Below, in pieces: positions 43,402-57,106 of a stretch of 64,000 nucleotides of DNA. The DNA comes from CAZJLP01 sp964546955. GTDB taxonomy: Bacteria > Verrucomicrobiota > Verrucomicrobiia > Opitutales > Opitutaceae. Position 1 is the first letter of the stretch. Every line of letters begins with the position of its first letter. The stretch is taken from contig CAZJLP010000018.1 of NCBI GenBank assembly GCA_964546955.1, positions 1-64,000 of the forward strand. The letters are read 5' to 3'. The notes under the pieces are model-generated. The model had not been told where the DNA came from. It made no database searches and was given only the letters and a program-made list of their open reading frames with translations. The position numbers and the translations under genes are program-made.

Positions 43402-44592
43402 ATGGCAAAAGGTACATTCGAACGCAAGAAACCGCACGTCAACGTTGGCACCATCGGCCACGTCGACCACGGTAAAACCACGCTGACGACCTCGATTCTC
43501 GCGGTCCAAGCTCGCAAAGGTCTCGCCGAAGTGAAGACCTACGCCGACATCGCAAAAGGCGGCACCGTTCGCGATGCATCGAAAATCGTCACGATCTCCG
43601 TTGCCCACGTGGAGTATGAGTCGGACAAGCGCCACTATGCGCACGTCGACTGCCCCGGCCACGCCGACTTCGTGAAGAACATGATCACGGGCGCCGCTCA
43701 GATGGACGGCGCGATCTTGGTGGTTTCAGCCGCTGACGGCCCGATGCCGCAGACCCGCGAGCACATCCTTCTCGCCCGCCAGGTTGGCGTGCCGAAGATT
43801 GTGGTATTCTTGAACAAGGTCGACCTGATCGACGACAAGGAGTTGCTCGATCTCGTCGAGATGGAAATCCGCGAACTGCTCAACAAGTACCAGTTCCCGG
43901 GCGATACGACCACGATCATTCGCGGTTCCGCCACGGCCGCTCTCGAAGGCAAGCCGGAAGGGGAAAAGGCGATCTCGGATCTGATGACCGCGATCGACAC
44001 CGACATCCCGGAGCCCGTTCGCGAGAACGACAAGCCGTTCCTGATGTCCGTCGAAGACGTGTTCTCGATCACCGGCCGCGGCACCGTCGCCACCGGCCGT
44101 ATCGAGCGCGGCACGATCAAGGTCAACGACACGGTCGAAATCGTCGGCCTGCGCGACACGACGACCTCCGTCGTGACGGGTATCGAAATGTTCCGCAAGC
44201 TGCTCGATAGCGGCCAAGCCGGTGACAACGTCGGTATCCTCCTCCGCGGCATCGAAAAAGAAGGCATCGAGCGCGGCCAGGTTCTGGCGGCTCCGAAGTC
44301 GATCACTCCTCACAAAAAGGCCAAAGCGGAAATCTACTGCTTGTCCAAGGAAGAGGGTGGCCGTCATACGCCGTTCTTCAACGGTTATCGCCCCCAGTTC
44401 TACTTCCGGACCACCGATGTGACCGGTATCGTCAACCTCCCGAAGGGCGTTGAAATGATCATGCCCGGTGACAACGTAAACGTTGAAATCGACCTGATCT
44501 CGCCGATCGCCATGGAGAAGACCCAGCGCTTCGCCATTCGCGAAGGCGGCCGCACCATCGGTGCCGGTCGTATCACCGAGATCATCGAATAA
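43402..44592 (+). CDS. tuf: Elongation factor Tu
   Basis: A 396-residue GTPase that brings aminoacyl-tRNA to the ribosome. GHVDHGKTT (20-28), DCPGH (83-87) with the catalytic His87, and NKVD are intact; domains II and III are complete (GGRHTPFFNGYRPQFYFRTTDVTG). Switch I is unusual: instead of RGITINTSHVEY it has KIVTISVAHVEY (61-72), preceded by a lineage-type ADIAKGGTVRDAS. The magnesium-coordinating Thr64 is kept. This is the only tuf copy in the window, and it is not in the usual place after fusA. No Shine-Dalgarno sequence is visible before the ATG. Confidence 0.98.
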   Translation: MAKGTFERKKPHVNVGTIGHVDHGKTTLTTSILAVQARKGLAEVKTYADIAKGGTVRDASKIVTISVAHVEYESDKRHYAHVDCPGHADFVKNMITGAAQMDGAILVVSAADGPMPQTREHILLARQVGVPKIVVFLNKVDLIDDKELLDLVEMEIRELLNKYQFPGDTTTIIRGSATAALEGKPEGEKAISDLMTAIDTDIPEPVRENDKPFLMSVEDVFSITGRGTVATGRIERGTIKVNDTVEIVGLRDTTTSVVTGIEMFRKLLDSGQAGDNVGILLRGIEKEGIERGQVLAAPKSITPHKKAKAEIYCLSKEEGGRHTPFFNGYRPQFYFRTTDVTGIVNLPKGVEMIMPGDNVNVEIDLISPIAMEKTQRFAIREGGRTIGAGRITEIIE

Positions 44593-44617
44593 GGCTTCTC
44601 AATCCTTTACAGCGACC

Positions 44618-44646
44618 GCCGAGGCCTCCTGCCGGGGCCTCGGCTT
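44618..44646 (+). terminator. Hairpin after tuf
   Basis: GCCGAGGCC (44618-44626) pairs with GGCCTCGGC (44636-44644). The following sequence is TTAGTTGTCT, weakly U-rich, so it may attenuate rather than fully end transcription before tRNA-Trp and secE. Confidence 0.6.
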
Positions 44647-44669
44647 AGTTGTCTAAAAGACATAAACAC

Positions 44670-44745
44670 AGGCGTGTAGCTCAATTGGTAGAGTAGCGGT
44701 CTCCAAAACCGTTGGTTGGGGGTTCGATTCCCTCCGCGCCTGCCA
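44670..44745 (+). tRNA. tRNA-Trp (CCA)
   Basis: Acceptor AGGCGTG/CGCGCCT (one G-T pair), anticodon loop CTCCAAA with anticodon CCA, T loop TTCGATT and an encoded CCA end. It is 10 bases before secE, so tRNA processing would cut the secE leader to almost nothing. Confidence 0.95.
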
Positions 44746-44755
44746 ACTTTTCTCC

Positions 44756-44959
44756 ATGAAAAATCCCTTCAGCAGCACCCGCATCTTTTTCGTCGAAATG
44801 ATCGACGAGCTGAAGAAGGCGACCTGGCCCACGAAGAACGAACTGCGCGATTCCACGATCGTCGTGATCGTCGCGACGATCATCCTCGGCATCTTCACCA
44901 GCATCAGCGATTTCGCTCTGGTTCAAGTGGTCAACCTCGTCACGTCCTGGGTCAGCTAA
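44756..44959 (+). CDS. secE: Preprotein translocase subunit SecE
   Basis: A 67-residue single-helix form of SecE, the clamp of the SecYEG channel. The amphipathic segment FVEMIDELKKATWPTKNEL is the conserved family region, followed by one transmembrane helix (VVIVATIILGIFTSI). The short form lacks the two extra helices of E. coli SecE, as in most bacteria. It directly precedes nusG, the standard order. Confidence 0.95.
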   Translation: MKNPFSSTRIFFVEMIDELKKATWPTKNELRDSTIVVIVATIILGIFTSISDFALVQVVNLVTSWVS

Positions 44960-44968
44960 TCCTTCCTC

Positions 44969-45547
44969 ATGTCCGCCCAAGTTTCCACACCCGCCGGCGC
45001 CCAATGGTTCGCGCTGCACACGCTCTCCGGACAGGAGGGCAAGGTGAAGACCTACATCGAGAAATTCAAAAAGGCCGAGGAGCTCGACGACTACATCTTC
45101 GTGGTGCTTCTTCCGACCGAAGTCGTTTCCGAAGTGAAGGGCGGCAAAAAATCGACCAAGACCCGGAAGCTCTATCCGGGCTACGTTTTCATTCAGATGC
45201 GCCTCTATGGAGAGGACAAGAAGCTGATCAACAAGCCCTGGTACTTCGTCAAGGAAGTGGCGGGCGTGATCGGCTTTGTCGGCGGCGACAACCCGGCCGC
45301 TCTGCAGCAATCCGAAATCGACGAAATCAAGTCCCGCATCGAGGCGGCTTCGGGCAAGGAAGTCCCGAAGGTTTCCTACGAAGTGGGCGAGGAAGTCAAA
45401 ATTACCGACGGCGCTTTCGCGAACCTCACCGGCCGGATCGACGAGATCGATCCTTCCCGCGGCAAGCTGAAGATTTCCGTTTCCATTTTCGGCCGGTTCA
45501 CGCCGGTCGAGCTCGAATACTGGCAGGTGCAACGCCTCACAGACTGA
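44969..45547 (+). CDS. nusG: Transcription termination/antitermination factor NusG
   Basis: A 192-residue factor that binds RNA polymerase and couples it to Rho or the leading ribosome. The N-terminal NGN domain is WFALHTLSGQEGKVKTYIEK to KLYPGYVFIQM; the C-terminal KOW domain is EVGEEVKITDGAFANLTG and GRIDEIDPSRGKLKI. Normal spacing, nine bases after secE. Confidence 0.97.
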   Translation: MSAQVSTPAGAQWFALHTLSGQEGKVKTYIEKFKKAEELDDYIFVVLLPTEVVSEVKGGKKSTKTRKLYPGYVFIQMRLYGEDKKLINKPWYFVKEVAGVIGFVGGDNPAALQQSEIDEIKSRIEAASGKEVPKVSYEVGEEVKITDGAFANLTGRIDEIDPSRGKLKISVSIFGRFTPVELEYWQVQRLTD

Positions 45548-45602
45548 AGCGACGCCTCTTTGTCACCTACACGTCTAATCACCCGCCACCCTCACACGTA
45601 TC

Positions 45603-46028
45603 ATGGCTAAGAAGATTCAAGGTTATATCCGACTCCAGCTCCCTGCTGGCGCCGCCAATCCGGCCCCGCCGGTCGGCCCCGCACTCGGTGCGCAAGGCGT
45701 CAACATCATGGCGTTTTGTAAGGAGTTTAACGCCAAGACTAAAGACCAGCCCGGCATGATTCTGCCCGTGGTCATCACGGTCTTCTCCGACAAGAGCTTC
45801 ACGTTCATCCTCAAGTCGCCTCCGGCGTCCGTCCTCCTCAAGAAGGCGGCCAATATCGCCAGCGGCTCCGCCAAGCCGAACCAAGACAAGGTCGGTAAAG
45901 TGACCAAAAAGCAGCTCGCGGAAATCTATAAGATCAAGAAGGCCGACCTCAACGCCAAGGACGAGGCCGCCGGGATCAAGATCATCGCCGGCACGGCCCG
46001 CAACATGGGCATCGAGGTCATCGACTAA
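45603..46028 (+). CDS. rplK: 50S ribosomal protein L11
   Basis: A 141-residue protein of the GTPase-associated centre. IQGYIRLQLPAGAANPAPPVGPALGAQGV is the family N-terminus, and the C-terminal RNA-binding domain ends GTARNMGIEVID. No ribosome-binding site is visible before the ATG. Confidence 0.98.
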   Translation: MAKKIQGYIRLQLPAGAANPAPPVGPALGAQGVNIMAFCKEFNAKTKDQPGMILPVVITVFSDKSFTFILKSPPASVLLKKAANIASGSAKPNQDKVGKVTKKQLAEIYKIKKADLNAKDEAAGIKIIAGTARNMGIEVID

Positions 46029-46130
46029 CGAAAGCATTTTTGTAGGCCCGCAAGGCTCACCATCCAGCAAACCACCAACCAGCTCACCGCGGGAGTTCCA
46101 CCCGGAACGTTCGCACCGCAAGGAGTAAAA

Positions 46131-46826
46131 ATGGCAAAAAAACCAAGTAAGCGATACGCCAGCGCCCTCAAGGTCGCTGATCTCAGCAAGGATTACCCGC
46201 TCAAAGACGCGGTGGAAATCCTCGCGAAATTCCCGAAAGCCAAGTTCGACGAGACCGTCGAGCTTTCGTTCCGCCTCGGCGTGGACGCCGCTTCGGGCGA
46301 CCAAAATGTCCGTGGCACCACGCCCCTGCCGAATGGCTCCGGCAAGAAGGTCCGCGTCCTCGTGTTCACCGACAACCCCAAGGTTGCATTGGATGCCGGC
46401 GCTGACTTCGCCGGTCTTCAGGACATGATGCAGAAGATCAATGAGGGCTGGCTCGACTTCGACGTCGCGATTGCGACGACCGAGGCGATGAAGTCCGTTC
46501 GTACCCTCGCTCGCGTCCTCGGTCCCAAGGGCCTCATGCCGAATCCGAAATCCGGCACGGTCACGGACGACATCCCCGCTGGCATCAAGGCGGTCAAAGC
46601 CGGACGCGTGGAGTTCAAAATGGACAAGACCGCCAACCTCGGCGTTGTCGCAGGCAAGCGCTCTTTCACTGCGGACCAGATCATCGAGAACATCTCGGCG
46701 GTCATCGAAGCGGTCGGCAAAGCCAAGCCCGCGTCCTTCAAGGGCAACTACATCAAAACCATCGCCATCTCCTCGAGCATGAGTCCGGCCGTCCGCCTCT
46801 CCTCGTCGGAATACAGCAAATACTAA
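46131..46826 (+). CDS. rplA: 50S ribosomal protein L1
   Basis: A 231-residue protein of the L1 stalk. LGPKGLMPNPKSGTV is the family signature in the middle of the chain. A strong AAGGAG lies seven bases before the ATG, in contrast to rplK upstream. In many bacteria L1 represses its own operon; no clear target hairpin is identified in the 102-base gap before it. Confidence 0.98.
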   Translation: MAKKPSKRYASALKVADLSKDYPLKDAVEILAKFPKAKFDETVELSFRLGVDAASGDQNVRGTTPLPNGSGKKVRVLVFTDNPKVALDAGADFAGLQDMMQKINEGWLDFDVAIATTEAMKSVRTLARVLGPKGLMPNPKSGTVTDDIPAGIKAVKAGRVEFKMDKTANLGVVAGKRSFTADQIIENISAVIEAVGKAKPASFKGNYIKTIAISSSMSPAVRLSSSEYSKY

Positions 46827-46838
46827 GGAGCCCGACCC

Positions 46839-47345
46839 ATGAGAGCCGAAAAACAATATTTGATCAGCGAGGTCGAGACCCACCTCAAGAAGTCCGACTA
46901 CGTCATCCTGGCGAACTTCACGAAAGTGACCGTCGCCGATGTGGCCGATCTCCGCGGCAAACTCGCCGCCGAAAAAGCCGAATTCCACGTCGTCAAGAAC
47001 AGCTCGCTGCGCGTCGCGGCCAAGGCCCTCGGCCTGCCCGATATCGAAGCATCGCTCGCCGGCCCGACGGCGGTCGTCGTCGGTGGTAAAAACCCCGCCG
47101 GCGTCGCCAAGGTCCTGAAGAAATTCTTCGACGATAAACAGAAGCTCGAAATCAAGGTGGGCGTTCTGGAGAAGAAGATCATCACGGCTTCCGACCTCAA
47201 GAAGATCGCCGATCTGCCTTCCTTCGACGCCCTGCGTTCGCAGCTGCTCGGTCTGTTCAAGCAGAACGCCGCTGCCTTCGTCCGCGTTCTCGACGCCAAG
47301 GTCAAAAAGGAACAGCCGGCCGACGCCGCTGCTCCCGCGGCCTAA
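46839..47345 (+). CDS. rplJ: 50S ribosomal protein L10
   Basis: A 168-residue stalk base protein that anchors L7/L12 dimers. VILANFTKVTVADVADLRGKL and FHVVKNSSLRVAAKAL are typical. It follows rplA by 12 bases with an AAGGAG site, so the usual long L10 leader is missing at this place. Confidence 0.97.
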   Translation: MRAEKQYLISEVETHLKKSDYVILANFTKVTVADVADLRGKLAAEKAEFHVVKNSSLRVAAKALGLPDIEASLAGPTAVVVGGKNPAGVAKVLKKFFDDKQKLEIKVGVLEKKIITASDLKKIADLPSFDALRSQLLGLFKQNAAAFVRVLDAKVKKEQPADAAAPAA

Positions 47346-47481
47346 CTTCAACCCAACCTTTATACCAAACTTTGAATTTCCTCCGGTCACACGGAGGTTT
47401 CATCAAGCGAGATAGGCTAGGGGATACGTCTCTTAAACGCGTTTCATTCCCGAAACCGCTAGTCGTCTCAGGAGATACATC

Positions 47482-47865
<384 letters not shown>

Positions 47866-47905
47866 CTACTTGGCGTTCAATATCCTTACACGTCCTTTTT
47901 CCACG

Positions 47906-47946
47906 GGACAGGCTGTGCCAACGCGCAGCCTGTCCTTTGCCTTTTT
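47906..47946 (+). terminator. Hairpin after rplL
   Basis: GGACAGGCTG (47906-47915) pairs with CAGCCTGTCC (47926-47935), followed by TTTGCCTTTTT. It lies between rplL and rpoB and may attenuate polymerase synthesis, as in the classical rplL-rpoB gap. Confidence 0.8.
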
Positions 47947-48066
47947 CCGTTTTTGTTCTTTGTTTGTGTCCGTAGCCTCCGCTGACGACCGCGCCCGCTC
48001 GTCCCGGACCAGCTGATCTCACGCGCATCCACGCGTCCACCTGCCGCCGCTTTGCCTTTTAATCAA

Positions 48067-51000
48067 ATGGGAACCTCTATCGCCGACCGCGTAAACTTCG
48101 GTAAACTCAGAGAAGTCATCCAACCGCCGAATCTGATCGAGATTCAGATCACGTCCTACCTGGACTATTTGCAGAAAGGTGTGCCCGAAAAGCAGCGCAA
48201 GCCGCAGGGACTCGAAGCCGTTTTCCGCGAAGTCTTCCCGATCGAATCGTACGACGGCCGCCTGGTCCTCGAGTACGTCTCCTATACCCTGGGCGAGCCC
48301 AAAAACACGGAGATCGAATGTATCCGTGAAGGTATTACCTATTCCGTTCCGCTTTACGTGAAGCTCCGGCTTCGCGAGGAAGACTTCATCAAGGACGAGG
48401 AAATTTACATGGGCGAGATCCCGATGGTGACGGAGCGCGGCTCCTTCATCATCAACGGCGCCGAGCGCGTCGTGGTCTCCCAGCTCCACCGTTCGCCCGG
48501 CATCGCCTTCGAAGTCACGCCGCATCCCAACGGCAAACCGCTGCATTCGTTCCGCATCATCCCGGACCGCGGCACCTGGCTGGAAGTGCAGTTCGACAAT
48601 AACGACCTGCTTTACGTCTATCTCGACCGCCGCCGCCGCCGCCGGAAATTCCTTATCACGACGCTGCTCCGCTCGATCGGCTTCAGCTCGGATATCGATA
48701 TCCTCAATCTTTTTTACGAGATCAAGGACCTCAAGGTCTCCAAGGCTCTCGACATGGAAAACGTCTCCACGTTGGTCCTGGTCGAAGACGCCATCGACGC
48801 CCAGAAGGGGGTCGTTCTCGCCCGCGCGTTCGAACCGCTGACGAAGCAGATCGTCCGCACGTTCGAGAAGCACGACATCACCTCGATCCGCGTGATCGAC
48901 ACCGCGGTGGACGAAGGCGCCATCATCCGCGCCCTCAAAAAAGACCCCACCCGCAACGAAGAGGAAGCGCTGAAGGAAATCTACAAGCGTCTCCGCCCCG
49001 GCGAACCTCCGACCACGGCGAATGCCAAGGCCCTCCTCAAGCGCCTGTTTTTCGACCCGAAGCGCTACGACCTGGGCCGCGTGGGCCGCTACAAGGTCAA
49101 CCAGAAGCTCGGCCTCAAGGTCGAGATCGAGCAGCGCATTCTCGAAAGCGGCGACGTCGTCGCCGCCACGAAGTACCTCGTCCGCCTGAAGCGGGGCGAA
49201 GGTGTCGTGGACGACATCGATCACCTGGGTTCCCGCCGCGTCCGCACCGTCGGCGAACTGCTGGCCAACCAATGCCGCGTCGGGCTGAGCCGCACGGAAC
49301 GCCTGGTCCGCGAGCGTATGACGATGTACGACCAGAGCGTCGACTCGATCACGCCGCAGAAGCTGATCAATCCGAAGGCGCTCACGACCGTCATCCGCGA
49401 CTTCTTCGCCCGCTCGCAGCTCTCGCAGTTCATGGACCAGATCAACCCGCTTGCTGAGGTCACGCACAAGCGCCGTTTGTCCGCCCTCGGGCCGGGAGGT
49501 CTCAACCGCGAGCGCGCCGGCTTCGAAGTCCGCGACGTCCATCCGTCGCACTACGGACGCATCTGCCCGATCGAAACGCCGGAAGGTCCGAACATCGGCC
49601 TCATCAACTCTCTCTCGACCTATGCCCGGGTGAACGAATTCGGCTTCATCGAGACCCCGTACCGCGTCTGCAAAGACGGCCGTGCGACCGACAAGATCGA
49701 CTACCTCACCGCCGACCAGGAAGAGGGCAAGATCATCGCGCAAGCGAACTCCGAACTCGACGACAAAGGTCACTTCATCGGCAAGGTCACCGTTCGCCAG
49801 CAGGGCAACTTCTTGGAAGTGTCCGCCAGCGAAGTCGACTACATGGACGTCTCGCCCAAGCAGGTCATCTCGATCGCGGCCGGCATGATTCCCTTCCTCG
49901 AGCACGATGACGCGAATCGCGCGCTCATGGGCTCGAACATGCAACGCCAGGGTGTTCCGCTGCTGCAGGCCGAGGCTCCTTTCGTCGGCACCGGCATCGA
50001 GGAGCGCGTCGCCCGCGACTCCAAGATCGTCGTGGTGGCCGAAGAGAGCGGCATTGTCGCCTCGGTCGACGCGAAGAAGATCGTCGTGACGAAGGACGGG
50101 GAATTGCCCCGCAACTTCGACCGCGCGCCCAAGACCGACGCGAAGAACCACGTATTCGTTTACGAGCTACGCAAGTTCATGCGTTCGAACGCCGGCACCT
50201 GCTTCAATCAGAAGCCCATCGTCAAGAAGGGCCAGAAGATCAAGGCCGGTGAAATCATCGCCGACGGTCCTTCGACCGAAAAGGGCGAAATGGCGCTCGG
50301 CCGCAACGTCCTCGTGGCGTTCATGCCCTGGAACGGCTACAACTTCGAAGACGCGATCCTGATCTCCGAGAAGGTGCTCAAGGAGGACATCTTCACCTCG
50401 ATCCACATTCAAGAATTCGAGGTCACCGCCCGCGACACGAAGCTCGGGCCGGAAGAAATCACGCGCGATATTCCGAACGTCGGCGAAGAAGCCCTGAAGA
50501 ACCTCGATCACAACGGCGTCATCCGCGTCGGGGCCGAGGTCAAGCCGGGCGACATCCTCGTCGGCAAGATCACGCCGAAGTCGGAAACCGAACTCGCTCC
50601 GGAAGAGAAGCTGCTCCGCGCGATCTTCGGCGAAAAGGCCGCAGACGTGAAGGACACCTCGCTCGTCGTTCCCTCGGGCGTGGCCGGCATCATCATGGAC
50701 GTGAAGGTCTCGAGCCGGATCGACTTCGAGAAGGAGAAGCTTTCTCCCTCCGATCGCCGCCGCCAGACCAAGCAGATCCAGGAAGATTACAAGACGCAGA
50801 TCGACAAGCTCCGCGAGGGGCTGACCGAAGCGTTGTCCAACATCCTCCTCGGCGAAAAGATCCCGCTCGACGTCGTCAATGGCCAGACGGGCGAAATCAT
50901 CATCCCGGCGAACCGCAAGATCACCAAGACCCTCCTCCGCAAGCTCGCCGCCGTCTCCAAACACGTCGAGATCGATCCGTCCCCGGTTCGCATCAAGATC

Positions 51001-51855
51001 ATGGAGATCATCGGATCCTATCAGTCGAAATTCGACGAGTTGGAAGCCGATCGCGAACGCAAGATCTCGGGCATCGAAGCGGGCGAAGACGCCGGCACCG
51101 GTGCGATCAAGCAGGTCAAGGTTTACGTCGCGACGAAGCAGAAGCTCGAGGTCGGCGACAAGATGGCCGGCCGCCACGGCAACAAGGGTGTGGTCGCCAA
51201 GATCGTGCCCGAAGAAGACATGCCGTTCCTTCCGGACGGCACGCCGATCGAAATCTGCCTCAATCCGCTGGGCGTGCCTTCGCGCATGAACGTCGGCCAG
51301 GTGCTCGAAACTCATCTCGGTTGGGCTTGCAAAAAGCTCGGCCTGAAAGTGGCGACACCGGTGTTCGACGGAATTCCCGAAAAGCGTGTCCGCGAATACC
51401 TGAAGGAAGCCAAGCTTCCCACCACGGGCAAGAGCGGTCTCTATGACGGCCGCACCGGCGAGAAACTCGATCAGGAAGTGGTCGTGGGCTACATCTACAT
51501 GATGAAGCTGAATCACCTGGTCTCGCACAAGATTCACGCCCGCGCGGTCGGTCCTTACTCCCTCGTCACGCAGCAACCGCTGGGCGGCAAAGCCCAGTAC
51601 GGCGGCCAGCGTTTCGGCGAAATGGAAGTGTGGGCGCTCGAAGCCTATGGCGCGGCGCACACCCTCCAGGAACTGCTCACCGTCAAGTCCGACGACGTGC
51701 AGGGCCGCACCAAGATCTACGAATCGCTCGTCAAGGGCGACAACACGCTGCAGGCCGGTACACCCGAGTCCTTCAACGTTCTCATCAAGGAAATCCAATC
51801 GCTTGGCCTCGATATCAAGCTGAACAAGCGCGACTCGCTGGGCTTCGGCGCCTAA
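48067..51855 (+). CDS. rpoB: RNA polymerase subunit beta
   Basis: A 1262-residue subunit. The rifampicin region reads SQLSQFMDQINPLAEVTHKR with Ile at the position of E. coli Asn518, and GRICPIETPEGPNIGL follows. The C-terminus includes GGKAQYGGQRFGEMEVWALE and the clamp region. No large insertion relative to the family is obvious. The ATG at 48067 begins five codons after a TTG in the same frame; no Shine-Dalgarno sequence is visible. Confidence 0.98.
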   Translation: MGTSIADRVNFGKLREVIQPPNLIEIQITSYLDYLQKGVPEKQRKPQGLEAVFREVFPIESYDGRLVLEYVSYTLGEPKNTEIECIREGITYSVPLYVKLRLREEDFIKDEEIYMGEIPMVTERGSFIINGAERVVVSQLHRSPGIAFEVTPHPNGKPLHSFRIIPDRGTWLEVQFDNNDLLYVYLDRRRRRRKFLITTLLRSIGFSSDIDILNLFYEIKDLKVSKALDMENVSTLVLVEDAIDAQKGVVLARAFEPLTKQIVRTFEKHDITSIRVIDTAVDEGAIIRALKKDPTRNEEEALKEIYKRLRPGEPPTTANAKALLKRLFFDPKRYDLGRVGRYKVNQKLGLKVEIEQRILESGDVVAATKYLVRLKRGEGVVDDIDHLGSRRVRTVGELLANQCRVGLSRTERLVRERMTMYDQSVDSITPQKLINPKALTTVIRDFFARSQLSQFMDQINPLAEVTHKRRLSALGPGGLNRERAGFEVRDVHPSHYGRICPIETPEGPNIGLINSLSTYARVNEFGFIETPYRVCKDGRATDKIDYLTADQEEGKIIAQANSELDDKGHFIGKVTVRQQGNFLEVSASEVDYMDVSPKQVISIAAGMIPFLEHDDANRALMGSNMQRQGVPLLQAEAPFVGTGIEERVARDSKIVVVAEESGIVASVDAKKIVVTKDGELPRNFDRAPKTDAKNHVFVYELRKFMRSNAGTCFNQKPIVKKGQKIKAGEIIADGPSTEKGEMALGRNVLVAFMPWNGYNFEDAILISEKVLKEDIFTSIHIQEFEVTARDTKLGPEEITRDIPNVGEEALKNLDHNGVIRVGAEVKPGDILVGKITPKSETELAPEEKLLRAIFGEKAADVKDTSLVVPSGVAGIIMDVKVSSRIDFEKEKLSPSDRRRQTKQIQEDYKTQIDKLREGLTEALSNILLGEKIPLDVVNGQTGEIIIPANRKITKTLLRKLAAVSKHVEIDPSPVRIKIMEIIGSYQSKFDELEADRERKISGIEAGEDAGTGAIKQVKVYVATKQKLEVGDKMAGRHGNKGVVAKIVPEEDMPFLPDGTPIEICLNPLGVPSRMNVGQVLETHLGWACKKLGLKVATPVFDGIPEKRVREYLKEAKLPTTGKSGLYDGRTGEKLDQEVVVGYIYMMKLNHLVSHKIHARAVGPYSLVTQQPLGGKAQYGGQRFGEMEVWALEAYGAAHTLQELLTVKSDDVQGRTKIYESLVKGDNTLQAGTPESFNVLIKEIQSLGLDIKLNKRDSLGFGA

Positions 51856-51910
51856 CCGCCGCTCAACGCATCGCGAACCCTTTAAACGAAAAAGCTAGGC
51901 CATCACTTAA

Positions 51911-56047
<4,137 letters not shown>

Positions 56048-56080
56048 TTATGTAACTCCCGATCTCAAAGCATTTAGCGC

Positions 56081-56116
56081 AAGCCGCAGACGCCTGTCGT
56101 CTGCGGCTTTTTCTTT
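56081..56116 (+). terminator. Rho-independent terminator of rpoBC
   Basis: AAGCCGCAGACG (56081-56092) pairs with CGTCTGCGGCTT (56098-56109) with a 5-base loop, then TTTCTTT. It is 33 bases after the rpoC stop codon. Confidence 0.93.
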
Positions 56117-56159
56117 ACCGCCAAAATTCCGCGAAATTGCCAAGAAAAGGTAATAAATA

Positions 56160-56275
56160 TGCTTGCATTTAAGTGCGATTTCCAAAGCCTGTAATTCCCT
56201 CCCGCCAAAAACTGTACGTAGAGCTTAGCTCCGTATGGTTTAAACGCCCGGCTTCACCGCCGGGCGTTTTTTTTT
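56160..56275 (+). ncRNA. Candidate small RNA with its own terminator
   Basis: Between the rpoC terminator and the next strong terminator lies about 115 bases with an internal hairpin (GAGC TTA GCTC near 56221-56231, extended by TACG/CGTA). TTGCCA at 56137 and TATGCT at 56158 could be a weak promoter (15-base spacer). There is no coding signal. No known RNA family is recognised. Confidence 0.35.
56244..56275 (+). terminator. Strong rho-independent terminator
   Basis: ACGCCCGGC (56244-56252) pairs with GCCGGGCGT (56259-56267), followed by nine T residues counting the last stem base. As the rpoBC terminator is 130 bases upstream, it either backs this up or ends a separate small transcript. Confidence 0.93.
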
Positions 56276-56710
56276 GCCCTAATTCATGCCGGCCGAGGGA
56301 GGGGGTGCGCGACGAGAGCGGTGTGCCCGGACGGGTTGGGAATACTCCTATGATAACACAAGTTGTTAATTGTTAAGGAGAAGTGCAAACGGAAAGGCTC
56401 ACGCAACGATGATCGAGGCATAGGGACTCCGTATGGGATGTACGCGTGCGCCACCGAGAGCAGGGAACGGCGGCGCCCATATTTTGAGCGTGTGTGTTTT
56501 GACCGTGAGCGGCTTGGGGAACGGGCCTGGCGGCCTATCTCGATCCTCCATGAACGCGGTGTTCCTGCAGCAACACGACTGGGCGCCTCCATTTTAGAGA
56601 ACGTAGTGTAGATCTAACTACGAAGTCGATTTTTCATAGGTAAAACGGAGCCGATCAGGGCGTGTTTTTGGGCTACAGCTTCTTTCCCCTTCCTTTTTGT
56701 TCCGAGGAAA

Positions 56711-56759
56711 CGGGTTGAAGGTAGGGCGGGGCCTCCGGACCCGCCCTACCTTCAACCCG
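56711..56759. repeat. Perfect 20-base inverted repeat (REP-like)
   Basis: The arms at 56711-56730 and 56740-56759 are exact complements around GCCTCCGGA; the arm is CGGGTTGAAGGTAGGGCGGG. The GTAGGGCGGG end is also found at 13876-13885. It is probably a dispersed repeat rather than a terminator, since no T tract follows directly. Confidence 0.85.
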
Positions 56760-57106
56760 CTTTATTTATTCATCAATGACGACGGGAGGGGAGGGAACGT
56801 CTCCTGGTTCACGCCTCCGCCGGCCCGTCCCCTCCGTCGCTCGCTCCGACGCCCATTTTCCGCCCAATGGGGCCCCTTTGGGCTTGCACGTCACCTTTTC
56901 AAACCTGACGCTCTTCTTTCCTCGTTTCCCTAACTTCTTTCGGCGCGGTGGGCTTTGGTCGATTGGCGCCTTTTTAAGCGAAGATTCAGGCGGCAAAACC
57001 GACTGGTTCTTCACCGGGGTCATTTTTCACTAGATTCTTCTTGCCGGACATTTCACGGCTGGTAGGTTTCGCGCCTTTTCCACATTTCACAGACTTCATT
57101 TTAGCT

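Larger units (their letters stand above)
56117..57106. other. Long intergenic region between rpoC and rpsL
   Basis: About 990 bases without a convincing protein gene. It holds a second terminator (56244-56275), possibly with a short RNA before it, an AT-rich stretch near 56345-56380, a perfect 20-base inverted repeat (56711-56759), and the rpsL leader with two ACATTTCAC copies (57048-57056 and 57082-57090). Short open frames here have no family resemblance and poor codon character. Confidence 0.6.

Noticed and set aside
47346..47481. Long L10-type leader for autoregulation
   Set aside because: In this cluster rplJ follows rplA by 12 bases, so no such leader exists before rplJ. The gap here is before rplL and has only a small hairpin.
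56173..56611. Short open frames of 67-102 codons after the rpoC terminators
   Set aside because: No family, no ribosome-binding site, overlap with terminator hairpins, and several overlapping frames on both strands.
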